NCBI RefSeq assembly: GCF_014699075.1
Contig: NZ_JACXAB010000005.1
Location: 307,518 to 371,517 of the forward strand
Length of the DNA: 64,000 bases
DNA from: Microvirga sp.
GTDB lineage: Bacteria > Pseudomonadota > Alphaproteobacteria > Rhizobiales > Beijerinckiaceae
Reading direction: 5' to 3'
In this document: piece after piece, positions 9,397-18,605 of the stretch
Numbering within the stretch: position 1 is the first letter of the stretch
Layout of the letters: each line of letters starts with the position of its first letter
Program-made: the position numbers and the translations under genes
The notes under the pieces: generated by a model
What the model saw: the letters and a program-made list of their open reading frames with translations, nothing else
Told to the model about the DNA's origin: nothing
The model's database searches: none

Positions 9397-10686
9397 ATGA
9401 AACTGGCTGATTGGCTCATCCGCAACGGCGTCTCGCGTGTGGAATTCGCGCGGCGGATAGGCGTCACGCCCGGCGCCATCACCCAGATGTGCAATTCCGA
9501 ACAGGCTTGGCTCTCGCGGGATACGGCGGATTTGATCGCCCGTGAAACCCGTGGAGCTGTCACGCCCAACGACTTCCTGCCCCCGGCCGCCAAGGAGGCC
9601 CTGATGCCCAATTCCGTCACCGATGCCATCGAGGCTTTCGCCCGCGGCGAGATCGTCATCGTCACGGACGACGACGACCGCGAGAACGAGGGCGACCTGA
9701 TCGTTGCCGCCTCCCTCTGCACGCCGGAGAAGATGGCCTTCATCATCCGCAACACCTGCGGCATCGTCTGCGCGCCCGTCACCGCCGCCGAAGCCCGCCG
9801 TCTGCGGCTCGATCCGATGGTGGCCTCGAACGATGCGCCGCTCGGCACGGCCTTTACGGTCACGGTCGACGTGAAGCACGGGCTCACCACCGGCATCTCT
9901 GCCGAGCAGCGCTCGAATACGGTGCGGGCGCTCGCCAACAACAACATGGGCGCGACCGACTTCGTGCGGCCAGGCCACGTCTTCCCACTGATTGCCAAGG
10001 ACGGCGGGGTGCTCATGCGCTCGGGTCATACGGAAGCCGCCGTTGACCTGTGCAAGCTCGCCGACCTGCCGCCGGTGGGCGTGATCTGCGAGCTGGCCAA
10101 CGACGACGGCACGGTGATGAAGGGCCGGCAGATTGATGCCTTCGCCGAGACCCACAACCTCAAGCGCATCTCGGTCGCGGACCTCATCGCCTATCGCCAG
10201 GCGCGGGAAAAGCTCGTCGAGCGTATCGCCACCTTCCCGGTTGAGACGCAATGGGGTTCGTTCACCGGCTATGCCTATTCGACGCCGTTCGACAGCGTGC
10301 AGCACATCGCCCTCGTGCATGGCCGCATCGGCGACGGCACCAACATCCCCGTGCGCCTGCACCGGGCCAACGCGCTCACCGACGTGTTCGAGGGCGGCAA
10401 GGCGGTGAACGCCTCCCTGCAGCGTTTCGTGAAGGAGGGCAGGGGCGTTCTCGTCTACCTGCGCGACGGCACGGCGGGCGTGCCGACCACGTCCTTTGCT
10501 GAAACCGAGGAGACGGAATCGGAGGCCATGCGCTCGAGCCAGTGGCGCGAGATCGGCCTCGGGGCTCAGATCCTGAAGGATCTTGGCGTCGTGTCCATCC
10601 GCAACCTCGCGACCTCGAGCCGCTCCTACGTGGGCCTCTCCGGCTTCGGCATCGAGCTTCTGGGGCAGGAGCCGATCGAGGGGTGA
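9397..10686 (+). CDS. ribB: 3,4-dihydroxy-2-butanone-4-phosphate synthase with N-terminal HTH and GTP-cyclohydrolase-II-like C-terminus
   Basis: Three parts are visible in 429 residues. Residues 1-68 form a Cro/XRE-like helix-turn-helix (VEFARRIGVTPGAITQMC). Residues 70-275 are RibB, which turns ribulose 5-phosphate into the four-carbon precursor of riboflavin, with DDDDRENEGDL and SGHTEAAVDL active-site motifs. Residues about 280-425 resemble GTP cyclohydrolase II, but the zinc-binding Cys-x-Cys and nearby catalytic residues are gone, so that domain is probably inactive, as in known RibBX-type proteins. Met70 would be the start of an ordinary RibB, but the upstream frame is fully coding. A palindrome at 9353-9373 suggests autoregulation. 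Confidence 0.93.
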   Translation: MKLADWLIRNGVSRVEFARRIGVTPGAITQMCNSEQAWLSRDTADLIARETRGAVTPNDFLPPAAKEALMPNSVTDAIEAFARGEIVIVTDDDDRENEGDLIVAASLCTPEKMAFIIRNTCGIVCAPVTAAEARRLRLDPMVASNDAPLGTAFTVTVDVKHGLTTGISAEQRSNTVRALANNNMGATDFVRPGHVFPLIAKDGGVLMRSGHTEAAVDLCKLADLPPVGVICELANDDGTVMKGRQIDAFAETHNLKRISVADLIAYRQAREKLVERIATFPVETQWGSFTGYAYSTPFDSVQHIALVHGRIGDGTNIPVRLHRANALTDVFEGGKAVNASLQRFVKEGRGVLVYLRDGTAGVPTTSFAETEETESEAMRSSQWREIGLGAQILKDLGVVSIRNLATSSRSYVGLSGFGIELLGQEPIEG

Positions 10687-10700
10687 TCGGCTTCCTTCTT

Positions 10701-10841
10701 GTCATTCCGGGGCGACCGCAGGTCGAGCCCGGAATCCATAACCACGACGCATGAAGTAAAAACGATCTGCGTCACAACATTCCTTGCACTGTCAGCGTTT
10801 ATGGATTCCGGGCTCCGCTGCGCGGCCCCGGAATGACAGTG
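10701..10841. repeat. intergenic palindromic repeat, copy 3
   Basis: The same architecture as 4330-4470: GTCATTCCGGGG...GAGCCCGGAATCCATAA, a variable core, then TTATGGATTCCGGGC...CCCCGGAATGACAG. It fills the space between ribB and the convergent deacetylase-like gene and could also act as a terminator for both. Confidence 0.8.
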
Positions 10842-10855
10842 AGTAGGACCTAAGC

Positions 10856-11797
10856 CTAGGTCCCCGTCTCGCGCCCCATCAACGCATCGAGATGAAAGGC
10901 CGCAGACTTCGCGAGGCCCTCCAAGTCGTAGCCGCCTTCGAGAACCGACACGATCCGCTGCCCGCAATGGCGGTCGGCGAGATCCATGAGCTTCTGCGTC
11001 GCCCAGGCGAAATCCGACTCGGTCAGATTAAGGCTGGCGAGCGGATCGCGCCAATGGGCGTCGAAGCCCGCCGAGATGATGATGAGATCGGGCGCGAAGC
11101 TGTCGATGCGCGGCGCGATGACATTGTCCACCGCTTCGCGGAAGGCCTCGCTCCCGTCGCCGGCGTTCAGGGGCGCATTGACGATGGTGCCGTGATCGCC
11201 CGTCTCGGAGAGCGCGCCGGTGCCGGGATAGAGCGGCGCCTCGTGGGTCGAGCAATAGAGCACGGTTCCGTCCGACCAGAAGATGTCCTGGGTGCCGTTG
11301 CCGTGGTGCACGTCCCAGTCAAAGATCGCCACGCGTTCGGCACCGTGCTTCTTCTGAGCATGACGGGCTGCGATCGCCGCGTTGTTGAAGAAGCAGAAAC
11401 CCATGGCACGGACGCGCTCGGCATGGTGCCCCGGCGGGCGCATGGCCACGAAGGCATTCCTCACCTTGCCGCTCATCACCTCGTCAACGGCCAGCACCGC
11501 ACCGCCGGCGCCCCGCAGGGCCGCCTCATAGGTGCCGGGCGACATCACCGTATCCTCGTCGATGCGAACGATCCCTTCCCGGGGGCTCATGTCGCGAAGG
11601 CGGACGATGTGGTCCTCCGGATGGGCGAGGGCGAGAGAGTCCATCTCAGCCATCGGCGCCTGCTCGCGGATGAGCGATGTGAACCGCTCCTTCTCCAGGG
11701 CACGCTCGATGGCGCGGATGCGATCGGGGCGCTCGGGATGACCGAACGGCGTCTGATGGTCGAGGCAGGCCGGGTGGGCAATGTAAAGCGTGGACAT
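10856..11797 (-). CDS. histone deacetylase family protein (acetylpolyamine amidohydrolase-like)
   Basis: This zinc hydrolase of the arginase/deacetylase fold has 313 residues. The RPPGHHAE motif (about 118-125), GFCFFNNAAIAA, the metal-binding DWDVHHGNGTQ (about 158-168) and the late FDAHWRDPLA and LEGGYD motifs are all present. Bacterial members remove acetyl groups from acetylpolyamines or other small amides; the true substrate is not known. It is cytoplasmic. It is monocistronic and convergent with ribB. Confidence 0.93.
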   Translation of the reverse strand: MSTLYIAHPACLDHQTPFGHPERPDRIRAIERALEKERFTSLIREQAPMAEMDSLALAHPEDHIVRLRDMSPREGIVRIDEDTVMSPGTYEAALRGAGGAVLAVDEVMSGKVRNAFVAMRPPGHHAERVRAMGFCFFNNAAIAARHAQKKHGAERVAIFDWDVHHGNGTQDIFWSDGTVLYCSTHEAPLYPGTGALSETGDHGTIVNAPLNAGDGSEAFREAVDNVIAPRIDSFAPDLIIISAGFDAHWRDPLASLNLTESDFAWATQKLMDLADRHCGQRIVSVLEGGYDLEGLAKSAAFHLDALMGRETGT

Positions 11798-11992
11798 GGA
11801 TTTTCTTGAGTAAGGAACGCTGCTGAATTTCGCAGCGTCACATGGGTCTGTCTATGTTGTTGCGATGCAACACCTTTGAAAGCGGAGCCGTGCCATGGTG
11901 TGTTTCGATTCGCGTTGACGACCGTCCGGTCTATAAACCCGCCCGAAACCACCCTTCACCTCAGTTCCGCTGAGTCTTCAGAGCTTTGCACG

Positions 11993-12577
11993 ATGCGCCT
12001 TTTGAGTCTGCCCCTTCTTTTGGCAATGATGGCCCTGGCGGGCTGCAACTACAAAGGCGTGCCTGATCCGCAGGTCTCAGCGCGGGATGCCGAGTGGATA
12101 GCGCAGATCCCGAAAGCCGAGGAAGATCCGCGCTTCGGCCGCTACCTCATCGACGATCCGACAGGCGAGGCGCCCGGGACCATCGTGGTCGATACGAAGG
12201 AGCGCCAGCTCTATCTCGTGCAGCCCAACCGGAAGGCGATCCGCTACGGCGTGGCGGTCGGCGACGAGGCCTATGGCTGGACTGGCACCTCCACCATTGC
12301 CCGCAAGGCCGAGTGGCCGGACTGGAACCCGCCGGCCGAGATGAAGGCGCGCTGGACGCATGTCCAATACACCAAGGGCGGACCGAGCAACCCGCTTGGA
12401 GCACGGGCGCTGTACCTCTACGAGGGCAACAAGGACACCCTCTACCGCATCCACGGCACCAACGAGCCGGAGAAGATCGGCTTTGCCGTCTCGTCGGGCT
12501 GCATCCGGATGCGCAACATCGACGTAATCGACCTCTACAACCGCGTGCCGGTGAACACGAAAGTCATCGTCCGGTAA
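11993..12577 (+). CDS. L,D-transpeptidase lipoprotein (YkuD/ErfK family)
   Basis: A 194-residue protein with a lipoprotein signal (LAGC, Cys about 17) followed by a YkuD catalytic domain. The active-site block HGTNEPEKIG...SSGCIRM, with catalytic His and Cys, lies near residues 155-177. Such enzymes form 3-3 cross-links in peptidoglycan or attach proteins to it. The ATG at 11993 is chosen because it begins directly at the signal peptide. A good intrinsic terminator follows. Confidence 0.92.
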   Translation: MRLLSLPLLLAMMALAGCNYKGVPDPQVSARDAEWIAQIPKAEEDPRFGRYLIDDPTGEAPGTIVVDTKERQLYLVQPNRKAIRYGVAVGDEAYGWTGTSTIARKAEWPDWNPPAEMKARWTHVQYTKGGPSNPLGARALYLYEGNKDTLYRIHGTNEPEKIGFAVSSGCIRMRNIDVIDLYNRVPVNTKVIVR

Positions 12578-12606
12578 GACCGGAGCGCAGCCCGAAACCT
12601 GACATG

Positions 12607-12635
12607 AAAAGAGCGCCCTCGGGCGCTCTTTTGTT
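12607..12635 (+). terminator. intrinsic terminator after the L,D-transpeptidase
   Basis: An 11-bp stem, AAAAGAGCGCC / GGCGCTCTTTT with a four-base loop, runs straight into a T-rich tail. The stem is symmetrical, so it may also serve the small gene read from the right. Confidence 0.85.
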
Positions 12636-12654
12636 TTGGATCGGTTGTTTGGGA

Positions 12655-12846
12655 TCACTGGCCCAGCACGGCTTCCTTGCGCAGGAACGCGGGAAGCTCG
12701 GAGACCTTCGGACGGTTCTGCTGCAGCTTGGCGGCCTGAACGGCGGCTGCGAGAGCCGGCAGGGCGACGTCCTTGAAGGCCGGAATGGACTGCGCGGCAT
12801 TCTGCTGGCCTGAACGGATGTCTCGGCTTGAAGCGTTCTGGGTCAT
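12655..12846 (-). CDS. small hypothetical protein (63 aa)
   Basis: A soluble 63-residue protein rich in Ala and Gln, with AGAGG four bases upstream of the ATG, which makes translation likely. No domain is recognised. It is convergent with the L,D-transpeptidase and shares its terminator region. Nothing else is visible in the 220 bases between it and the patatin-like gene. Confidence 0.55.
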   Translation of the reverse strand: MTQNASSRDIRSGQQNAAQSIPAFKDVALPALAAAVQAAKLQQNRPKVSELPAFLRKEAVLGQ

Positions 12847-13068
12847 GGATCCTCTCTGGAAAACACAGGCTGTCTCTGCAACCTGCCTTTATGATCTCCA
12901 GGGCTGTGACCGCTTTGGGGCAGACCGGTGATCATGTGTTGGCTTGGCTGCAGATGCATGCCTCAAGGTGAATCAACACTTAACGGTGCAGTTTTCTCGC
13001 CATCTGCAGCGTGAATACTGCCCATCTTGTCGTTGCGTCACCTTCGGATGTTCTAAAGCGACGCTTCT

Positions 13069-13914
13069 TCAGAAGCTGTGCGCAGCCACACCTTTTGCAA
13101 AGCTCTCGCCGTCCCCCAGGCCCATCTCATAGGCCTTGCGGATTCCAGCCGGATTGGTGATGTCGAACTGTCCGATCGGGACCGGCTGGGAAGGCTGGAT
13201 GTAGGTGCGGCCCCGCACTGCAGGATAAGACCGGTAGAGCCGGGAGAGGATCACCAGGGTCTTGCCGCCCTGCTCCTCGACGGGAAGCAGGGGGTCCGTC
13301 GGCACGTTGTCGACAAGGCCGCCATCGAGGGCCGCCATTCCGCCGATGCGACCGACCGGCATGAAGGGCGGCACGCTGGCGCTGGCCATCAGGGCTGCCG
13401 AGAGCTCCGCCGGGGACGCAAGATCCTGCACACGGACGAATTCCGGGCGAAAGCCCAGGGCGCGGCCGCCTCTCGGGTGCATCGGGGAGCGCCATTTCTT
13501 CTCGATCTGGTAAGTGGCGATCCCCAGCGGAACGGCGAGCGACAGGGGCAGGCGGCGCGGCTTGCGCGCAAGGCCGATCAGGACATTGGGGCCTTGCTTC
13601 AGGCGCTCCAGGGCAGCCTCGTCGATGATGCTCTCGATGAGGCTGCGATACATGAGCGAGACGGGCCAGGGAGAGCCCTCGCTGCGCCAGGCACGCCATT
13701 CGAAATTGCGGCGCCCGAGGCTGCAGCCGTCGGCCACCATCTCGTTGACCTTCCGTCCGAGGCCGAGAAGGCTGTAGCAGGCGGACCAGGCGCCTGCGCT
13801 CACGCCGACGACCATCTCCGGCTTCAATCCGAGCAGCGGCGCCGCGGCCTCCCAGAAGCCTCCTTGCCAGTGGCAGCGGTTGCCGCCGCCCGCGAATGCC
13901 ACGGCATCGAACAT
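13069..13914 (-). CDS. patatin-like phospholipase family protein
   Basis: This Ser-Asp acyl hydrolase has 281 residues. The oxyanion-hole glycines AGGGNR lie at residues 8-13, the nucleophile elbow GVSAG at 37-41 (Ser39), and the catalytic Asp in the DGG motif near residue 217. Patatin-like proteins cleave acyl chains from phospholipids or other lipids. The gene lies 8 bases after a MarR-type regulator on the same strand, so the two form an operon and the regulator may respond to a lipid or toxic compound. No signal peptide is visible. Confidence 0.88.
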   Translation of the reverse strand: MFDAVAFAGGGNRCHWQGGFWEAAAPLLGLKPEMVVGVSAGAWSACYSLLGLGRKVNEMVADGCSLGRRNFEWRAWRSEGSPWPVSLMYRSLIESIIDEAALERLKQGPNVLIGLARKPRRLPLSLAVPLGIATYQIEKKWRSPMHPRGGRALGFRPEFVRVQDLASPAELSAALMASASVPPFMPVGRIGGMAALDGGLVDNVPTDPLLPVEEQGGKTLVILSRLYRSYPAVRGRTYIQPSQPVPIGQFDITNPAGIRKAYEMGLGDGESFAKGVAAHSF

Positions 13915-13922
13915 CGGTGCCT

Positions 13923-14432
13923 CTACCGCTCCTGGGTGGGCGAAGCATCCTCATCGGCCCGTGCCCGGTCGCGCCAGGCCAGGACGAGCCGCTCCAACTC
14001 GACGAGATCCTGCCGCGGGAGCATTCCGAGGGTCCGCATCACATAGGAGCGCTGGGCCGCAATCCCCTGGTTGGCGAGGTCGCGCCCTTTCGCCGTGAGA
14101 TAGAGAGCATTGGATCGCCGGTCGCCGGGAATTGCGCGTCGCTCCACGAGGCCGGCTTCGACCATGCGGTCGAGCAGGCCCGAGACATTGCCTTTGGTGA
14201 CATAGAGCCGTTCCGCCAGCTCCTGCTGGCTCGAGCCCTCGCGCTCAGTGAGAGTGGACAGCAGGTCGAATTGAGGAATCGACAGCCCGAGCGCCTTGAG
14301 TTCCGCCGCCACTGCATTCGTTGCTCGCCGGTTCAGGCGAATGATCCGGAACCAGATCCTCAGAGGATCGGCAGCTTCGATCTCGGCAGAGGCGGAAGAG
14401 GGGAACGTCAAAGCTTCTAACTCCAGGTACAA
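13923..14432 (-). CDS. MarR family transcriptional regulator
   Basis: This 169-residue protein has the winged helix of MarR regulators: QQELAERLYVTKGNVSGLLDRMVEAGLVERR (recognition region about 84-114), followed by the wing DRRSNALYLTAKG. MarR proteins are dimeric and usually repress themselves and their neighbours until a small ligand binds. It leads the two-gene operon with the patatin-like lipase. The ligand is unknown. Confidence 0.92.
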   Translation of the reverse strand: MYLELEALTFPSSASAEIEAADPLRIWFRIIRLNRRATNAVAAELKALGLSIPQFDLLSTLTEREGSSQQELAERLYVTKGNVSGLLDRMVEAGLVERRAIPGDRRSNALYLTAKGRDLANQGIAAQRSYVMRTLGMLPRQDLVELERLVLAWRDRARADEDASPTQER

Positions 14433-14599
14433 GACGGATAGTTTACAGCGAGACCATTCACCTCGTCACCCCTTGCGCCATGGCATCCGGGGTCTCTCCA
14501 GCGCCTTTCCAGTGGAGCAAAGGGGGTGGCTGATCGCATGGCGTTCTAATATTTCACAATTGTGGTAGATCTTGAGCGACCAGCAGTGAGCCTCACCCC

Positions 14600-15823
14600 A
14601 TGATCGCCTCTCTTGCCACCAATCTGCCCCTGACACCGCCGCCCTCGCAGAACACGTCCATGTCCTTCTCGGGCAGAGGCGGGGACTTCCTCAGGCTTCT
14701 GATCACCGGAAGCCTGTTCCAGATCCCGACTTTCGGCTTCTACCGCTTCTGGCTGATCACGAAGCTGCGGCGGCATCTCTGGGCGAACACGCAGATCGAC
14801 GGGGAGGCTTTCGAATATACCGGCACGGCGAAGGAGCTGCTGATCGGCTTCCTCGTCGCCCTGGCCGTTCTCGTCCCCCTCTACATCGCCTATGGCATCC
14901 TGGGCATCATCCTCGAAGAACAGGTTGCCTTCGCCAGTGTGCCGCTCGTGGTCATCATGTATGTGCTGGCTCATTTCGGCACCTATCGCGCCCGCAAGTA
15001 CCGTGCGAGCCGAACGATCTTCCGGGGCGTTCGCTTCTGGATGAAGGGCGCGGGCTGGGCCTATGCCGTGCGGGCCATCCTGTGGGATCTCGCGACCCTT
15101 CTCACGCTCGGCCTTGCACTGCCATGGGCCATGGCCTCCCTCGAGCGCTACCGGATGCGCCACACCTATATCGGCAGCATCCAAGGCGGCTTCGTCGGAA
15201 CCGGTTGGTCCCTGTTCAAGCGCGGATGGTGGGTTTGGGCGCTCGGGCTCATTCTTCTGGCCCTCACCTTTTTCCTCTTCGTCGCCTCCGACATTGCCAC
15301 AGGCAGCGGTAAGCCCGCCTTGCGGGGCATCGCGGTTCTCATCGGTCTGCTTATCGTGGTGCTTGTGCCGTTGGCGATGGCGATTTGCACCCGGTGGCAC
15401 ATCGATGGTTTGCGCTTCGGCGAAGTGACCGCGACCAGCAATTTTCGGGCTGGCACATATTACGGCCTGTTCTTCAAGCTAATCTTTTCCTCCCTTGGTT
15501 TCCTTATCGCATTCGGGCTTCTGGCAGGACTCGTCGTTTTCGGCTTCTCCTCCTCCTTGGCCAATGTTGCCGCAGAGATGGAGGAGTTTTCCTGGACGGG
15601 GTTTGGCATTGGCGTTCTGGCGGTCCTCGGATATCTGGTTGCCTTGCTCGGTCTCGGCGTCCTTCAACGCTACTTCCTCGGACGGGGCCTGTGGGCTGCG
15701 ATCGTGACCTCCACGACGGTGACCAACCTGCAGGCGATGGATGCCGTGGTGGCGGCCGGGCAGCCGGCGGGCGTTCTCGGAGAAGGATTGGCCGACGCAC
15801 TCGATTTCAACGTCGGCATATGA
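14600..15823 (+). CDS. YjgN/DUF898 family membrane protein
   Basis: This 407-residue polytopic inner-membrane protein has about 8 hydrophobic spans and the family patterns near the N-terminus (GFYRFWLITKLRRHLWANTQIDGEAFEYTGT, residues about 46-75). The YjgN family has no established biochemical role. It heads a three-gene operon: the M48 peptidase starts 8 bases later and a DUF1499 protein overlaps that by one base. The grouping suggests a membrane quality-control or envelope role, which is inference. Confidence 0.88.
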   Translation: MIASLATNLPLTPPPSQNTSMSFSGRGGDFLRLLITGSLFQIPTFGFYRFWLITKLRRHLWANTQIDGEAFEYTGTAKELLIGFLVALAVLVPLYIAYGILGIILEEQVAFASVPLVVIMYVLAHFGTYRARKYRASRTIFRGVRFWMKGAGWAYAVRAILWDLATLLTLGLALPWAMASLERYRMRHTYIGSIQGGFVGTGWSLFKRGWWVWALGLILLALTFFLFVASDIATGSGKPALRGIAVLIGLLIVVLVPLAMAICTRWHIDGLRFGEVTATSNFRAGTYYGLFFKLIFSSLGFLIAFGLLAGLVVFGFSSSLANVAAEMEEFSWTGFGIGVLAVLGYLVALLGLGVLQRYFLGRGLWAAIVTSTTVTNLQAMDAVVAAGQPAGVLGEGLADALDFNVGI

Positions 15824-15831
15824 GGTGAGCG

Positions 15832-16914
15832 ATGGCGGATGCGGTGTTCTATGACGGCGAGAGCGCCCGTCGCAGAACGGTTTCGATCAAGATCACCCCA
15901 TCGTCCATCGATCTTCAGGAAGGGCCTGAATGGGTCGCCTCCTGGCCTGTCGGCGAGGTCAGAAGGCGCGACGCTCCTGACGGCATTCTGCGGCTGACGC
16001 GCGAAGGAGCGCCCTCCCTGGTTCGCCTCGACGTCGCGGATGCGGAAACGCAGGCGGCCATCAGGCAGCATTGCAGGCATCTCGATGATACTGTTCACCG
16101 GGAGAGGCCGGGCCGGATCCTGTTCTGGTCCGCGGCGGCGGCTGTGTCGATCCTGCTCTGCGTCTTCGTCCTGCTTCCCATTGTGGCCGAGCGGCTGACG
16201 CCGCTCATTCCGGCGTCGTACGAGCGCCGCCTCGGCACGGCGGTCGACAACCAGATCCGCACGATCTTCAGCGGCAAGATCTGCAAGGAACCACGGGGGC
16301 TCGCGGCGCTCGAAGGCCTCGTCGCACAATTGCGCGGAGCACAGGGCTCGCAGGTCGATGTCGATGTGCTGGTGCTGGAATCGAAAGTGCCGAACGCCGT
16401 CGCCCTGCCGGGAGGGCGGATCTATCTGTTCAAGGCGCTTCTCGATGAGGCACAATCCGTTGACGAGATCGCCGGCGTGCTGGCCCACGAGATCGGCCAT
16501 GTGGCCCACCGGGATGGGCTGCGCAAGTTGATCCAAGCAGGCGGCACATCCTATCTCCTCGGTCTGTTGCTGGGCGATGTCACCGGAGGCGGCGCCATCG
16601 TGGTCGTCAGCCGCTACCTGGTGGACAGCGCATATTCCCGGGAGGCGGAGGTGGCGGCCGATGATTTTGCGGGGAGTGCCATGACGGCCCTCGGGCGTCC
16701 CGCCCATCCTATGGCCCTGCTGCTCAAGCGGATCGAGGACGAGCATGAGGACGACGACGGGAACGATTTCGAGGTCCCGGCTTTTCTCTCCACCCACCCC
16801 GTCACCGATCAACGGCTGAAAGCTTTGGAAAATCAGGTGCCGTCCCGTCCCGGCGCGCCTCTGCTCTCAGATGAGCAGTGGCGCGCGCTCAAAGAGATTT
16901 GTAAGACCACCTGA
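15832..16914 (+). CDS. M48 family zinc metallopeptidase
   Basis: The protein has 360 residues with a single membrane span at about 97-118, and the peptidase domain follows. The zinc motif HEIGH is at 219-223, with the third ligand Glu in the SREAEVAAD segment near residue 270. M48 enzymes of this kind (BepA/LoiP-like or HtpX-like) degrade misassembled membrane proteins. The first 95 residues form an extra cytoplasmic domain. It is the middle gene of the DUF898 operon. Confidence 0.92.
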   Translation: MADAVFYDGESARRRTVSIKITPSSIDLQEGPEWVASWPVGEVRRRDAPDGILRLTREGAPSLVRLDVADAETQAAIRQHCRHLDDTVHRERPGRILFWSAAAAVSILLCVFVLLPIVAERLTPLIPASYERRLGTAVDNQIRTIFSGKICKEPRGLAALEGLVAQLRGAQGSQVDVDVLVLESKVPNAVALPGGRIYLFKALLDEAQSVDEIAGVLAHEIGHVAHRDGLRKLIQAGGTSYLLGLLLGDVTGGGAIVVVSRYLVDSAYSREAEVAADDFAGSAMTALGRPAHPMALLLKRIEDEHEDDDGNDFEVPAFLSTHPVTDQRLKALENQVPSRPGAPLLSDEQWRALKEICKTT

Positions 16915-17693
16915 TGCGTCGCCTCATCATCGAAGAACCCTACTCGCGGCCGGCGAAGTGGTCGCCCACGCTGGCCTGGTTCGCGCTCGCCGTGACCATC
17001 CTGGCGGTGCTGCTGATCCGCTTCGGCCGGATCGATTACCAATCCGGCTTCATCGCCCTCGGGGCAGGCATCGCGATCGCTCTCGTGGCGGTTCTGTGCG
17101 CTCTGGCCGGGTTCATTCGCATCTGGCAGGAGGGACGACAGGGGCTGGGAAGCGCGATCAAGGGATTGATCATAGCATTGCTGGTGCTCGCCTATCCCGG
17201 CTTCATGGCGCTCAAGGCCGTCACCCTGCCGGCGATCACCGATGCGACCACCGACACGGACGATCCGCCCGCCTTTTCCCGCTCCCGGGCAGCGCTCGAG
17301 GCACGCGATGGGCGCGTTCCCACAGATGCGGCACCAGAGATGCGGGAGATGCAGCGGGCCTCCTATGTTCAGATCGCGCCGCTCACCCTCGACATTGGCC
17401 CAGACGAGGCCTTTGCCCTCGTGCGCAAGGCGGCGGACAATCTCGGGTGGCGCGTGATCGAAGCCGTTCCGCCGGGGGGACGCGCCGGTCTCGGGCGCTT
17501 GGAGGCAGTCGACCGATCGCTCATCCTTCGGGTCCCCTCCGACATCACGGTGCGGGTCCGCCCGCGTGTCGACGGCACACGCATCGACCTCCGCTCGGCC
17601 TCCCGCTTCGGCAATCATGATCTGGGCGCCAACGCGGAACACATCCGCGACTTCCTCGAAGAAACCTCCAACCTGGCAATCGCCGTTCGCTGA
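16914..17693 (+). CDS. DUF1499 domain membrane protein
   Basis: Of 259 residues, three membrane spans lie at about 20-38, 45-66 and 80-98. A soluble DUF1499 domain then follows (about 150-255), with the family pattern of A-x-x-x-V...GW-x-V...R-S-x-S-R-x-G-x-x-D-x-G-x-N. Its function is unknown. The ATG overlaps the stop of the M48 peptidase gene by one base, so translation is coupled. Confidence 0.85.
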   Translation: MRRLIIEEPYSRPAKWSPTLAWFALAVTILAVLLIRFGRIDYQSGFIALGAGIAIALVAVLCALAGFIRIWQEGRQGLGSAIKGLIIALLVLAYPGFMALKAVTLPAITDATTDTDDPPAFSRSRAALEARDGRVPTDAAPEMREMQRASYVQIAPLTLDIGPDEAFALVRKAADNLGWRVIEAVPPGGRAGLGRLEAVDRSLILRVPSDITVRVRPRVDGTRIDLRSASRFGNHDLGANAEHIRDFLEETSNLAIAVR

Positions 17694-18605
17694 TCAGGCG
17701 GGGCGATACTCGCTGTCGAGGGCGGGAAGGCCATCGACGGCAGCCTGTCCTTTGGCCACCAGATCCTCCAGATGGGCGAACACCGACAGGCCGGCGGCGC
17801 CGACCAGCGCCGGGTTCAGGCCCTGATAGATGGCGGCCACGATCTCAGGAATCGTCCGGTCGCCGGCCCTCAGCCTGTTGAGGATCGAGGCCTCCCGCTG
17901 GCGGCGATGATGGGTCAGAGCGCGCACGAAGCGCTGCGGCTCCAGCACCGGTCCGCCATGGCCCGGCCAGTAGAGGGATTCCTTTCGGCCCCTAAGCTTG
18001 TCTAGGGAGGCCATGAACGCGCTCATGGAGCCGTCGGGCGGAGCGACCACCGTGGTGGACCAGGCCATGACGTGATCGCCGGAGAACAGCGCCTTCTCCT
18101 CGGGCAGCACGAACGCGAGGTGGTTGGCCATATGGCCGGGTGTGGCGAGTGCCTCCAGGGTCCAACTGGCGCCCTCGATCGCATCGCCCTCGCTCAGTTC
18201 CTGATCGGGCGCGTAATCCTTGTCGGAACTCGCCTCCAAGGTATTGACCTCGCCGGTGAACAGGGGGCGGGCGCTATGATGGGGGGCGCAGCCGACGATG
18301 GGGGCTCCCGTGGCGGCCTTGATGGCGGCAGCCGCCGGCGAATGATCCTTGTGGGTGTGGGTGACGAGGATGTGGGTGACCGTCTCGCCCCGCACGGCGT
18401 GGAGAATCGCTTCCACATGATCCGGCATGTCTGGCCCGGGATCAATGATGGCGACATTCCCGGTGCCGACGATGTAGCTGCAGGTGCCCGTGAAGGTGAT
18501 GGGCCCCGGATTGTTAGCGACGACCCGGCGGACGAGCGGGCTCACACGCACGCATTCCTCGGCCACGGCCGGGGGGCTTGTGTCGAAGGTGAGGTCGTCT
18601 GCCAT
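17694..18605 (-). CDS. metallo-beta-lactamase-fold hydrolase (LACTB2-like)
   Basis: This 303-residue protein has the zinc-binding THTHKDHS motif (about residues 86-93), TPGH near 155, SGDHVM near 175 and a late GHGGP, followed by a C-terminal winged-helix-like segment. This layout is shared with human LACTB2, a ribonuclease, and with many bacterial uncharacterised hydrolases. The true substrate is unknown. I prefer the ATG at 18605 over an upstream TTG at 18620. It is convergent with the DUF1499 gene, whose stop codon it adjoins. Confidence 0.9.
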   Translation of the reverse strand: MADDLTFDTSPPAVAEECVRVSPLVRRVVANNPGPITFTGTCSYIVGTGNVAIIDPGPDMPDHVEAILHAVRGETVTHILVTHTHKDHSPAAAAIKAATGAPIVGCAPHHSARPLFTGEVNTLEASSDKDYAPDQELSEGDAIEGASWTLEALATPGHMANHLAFVLPEEKALFSGDHVMAWSTTVVAPPDGSMSAFMASLDKLRGRKESLYWPGHGGPVLEPQRFVRALTHHRRQREASILNRLRAGDRTIPEIVAAIYQGLNPALVGAAGLSVFAHLEDLVAKGQAAVDGLPALDSEYRPA

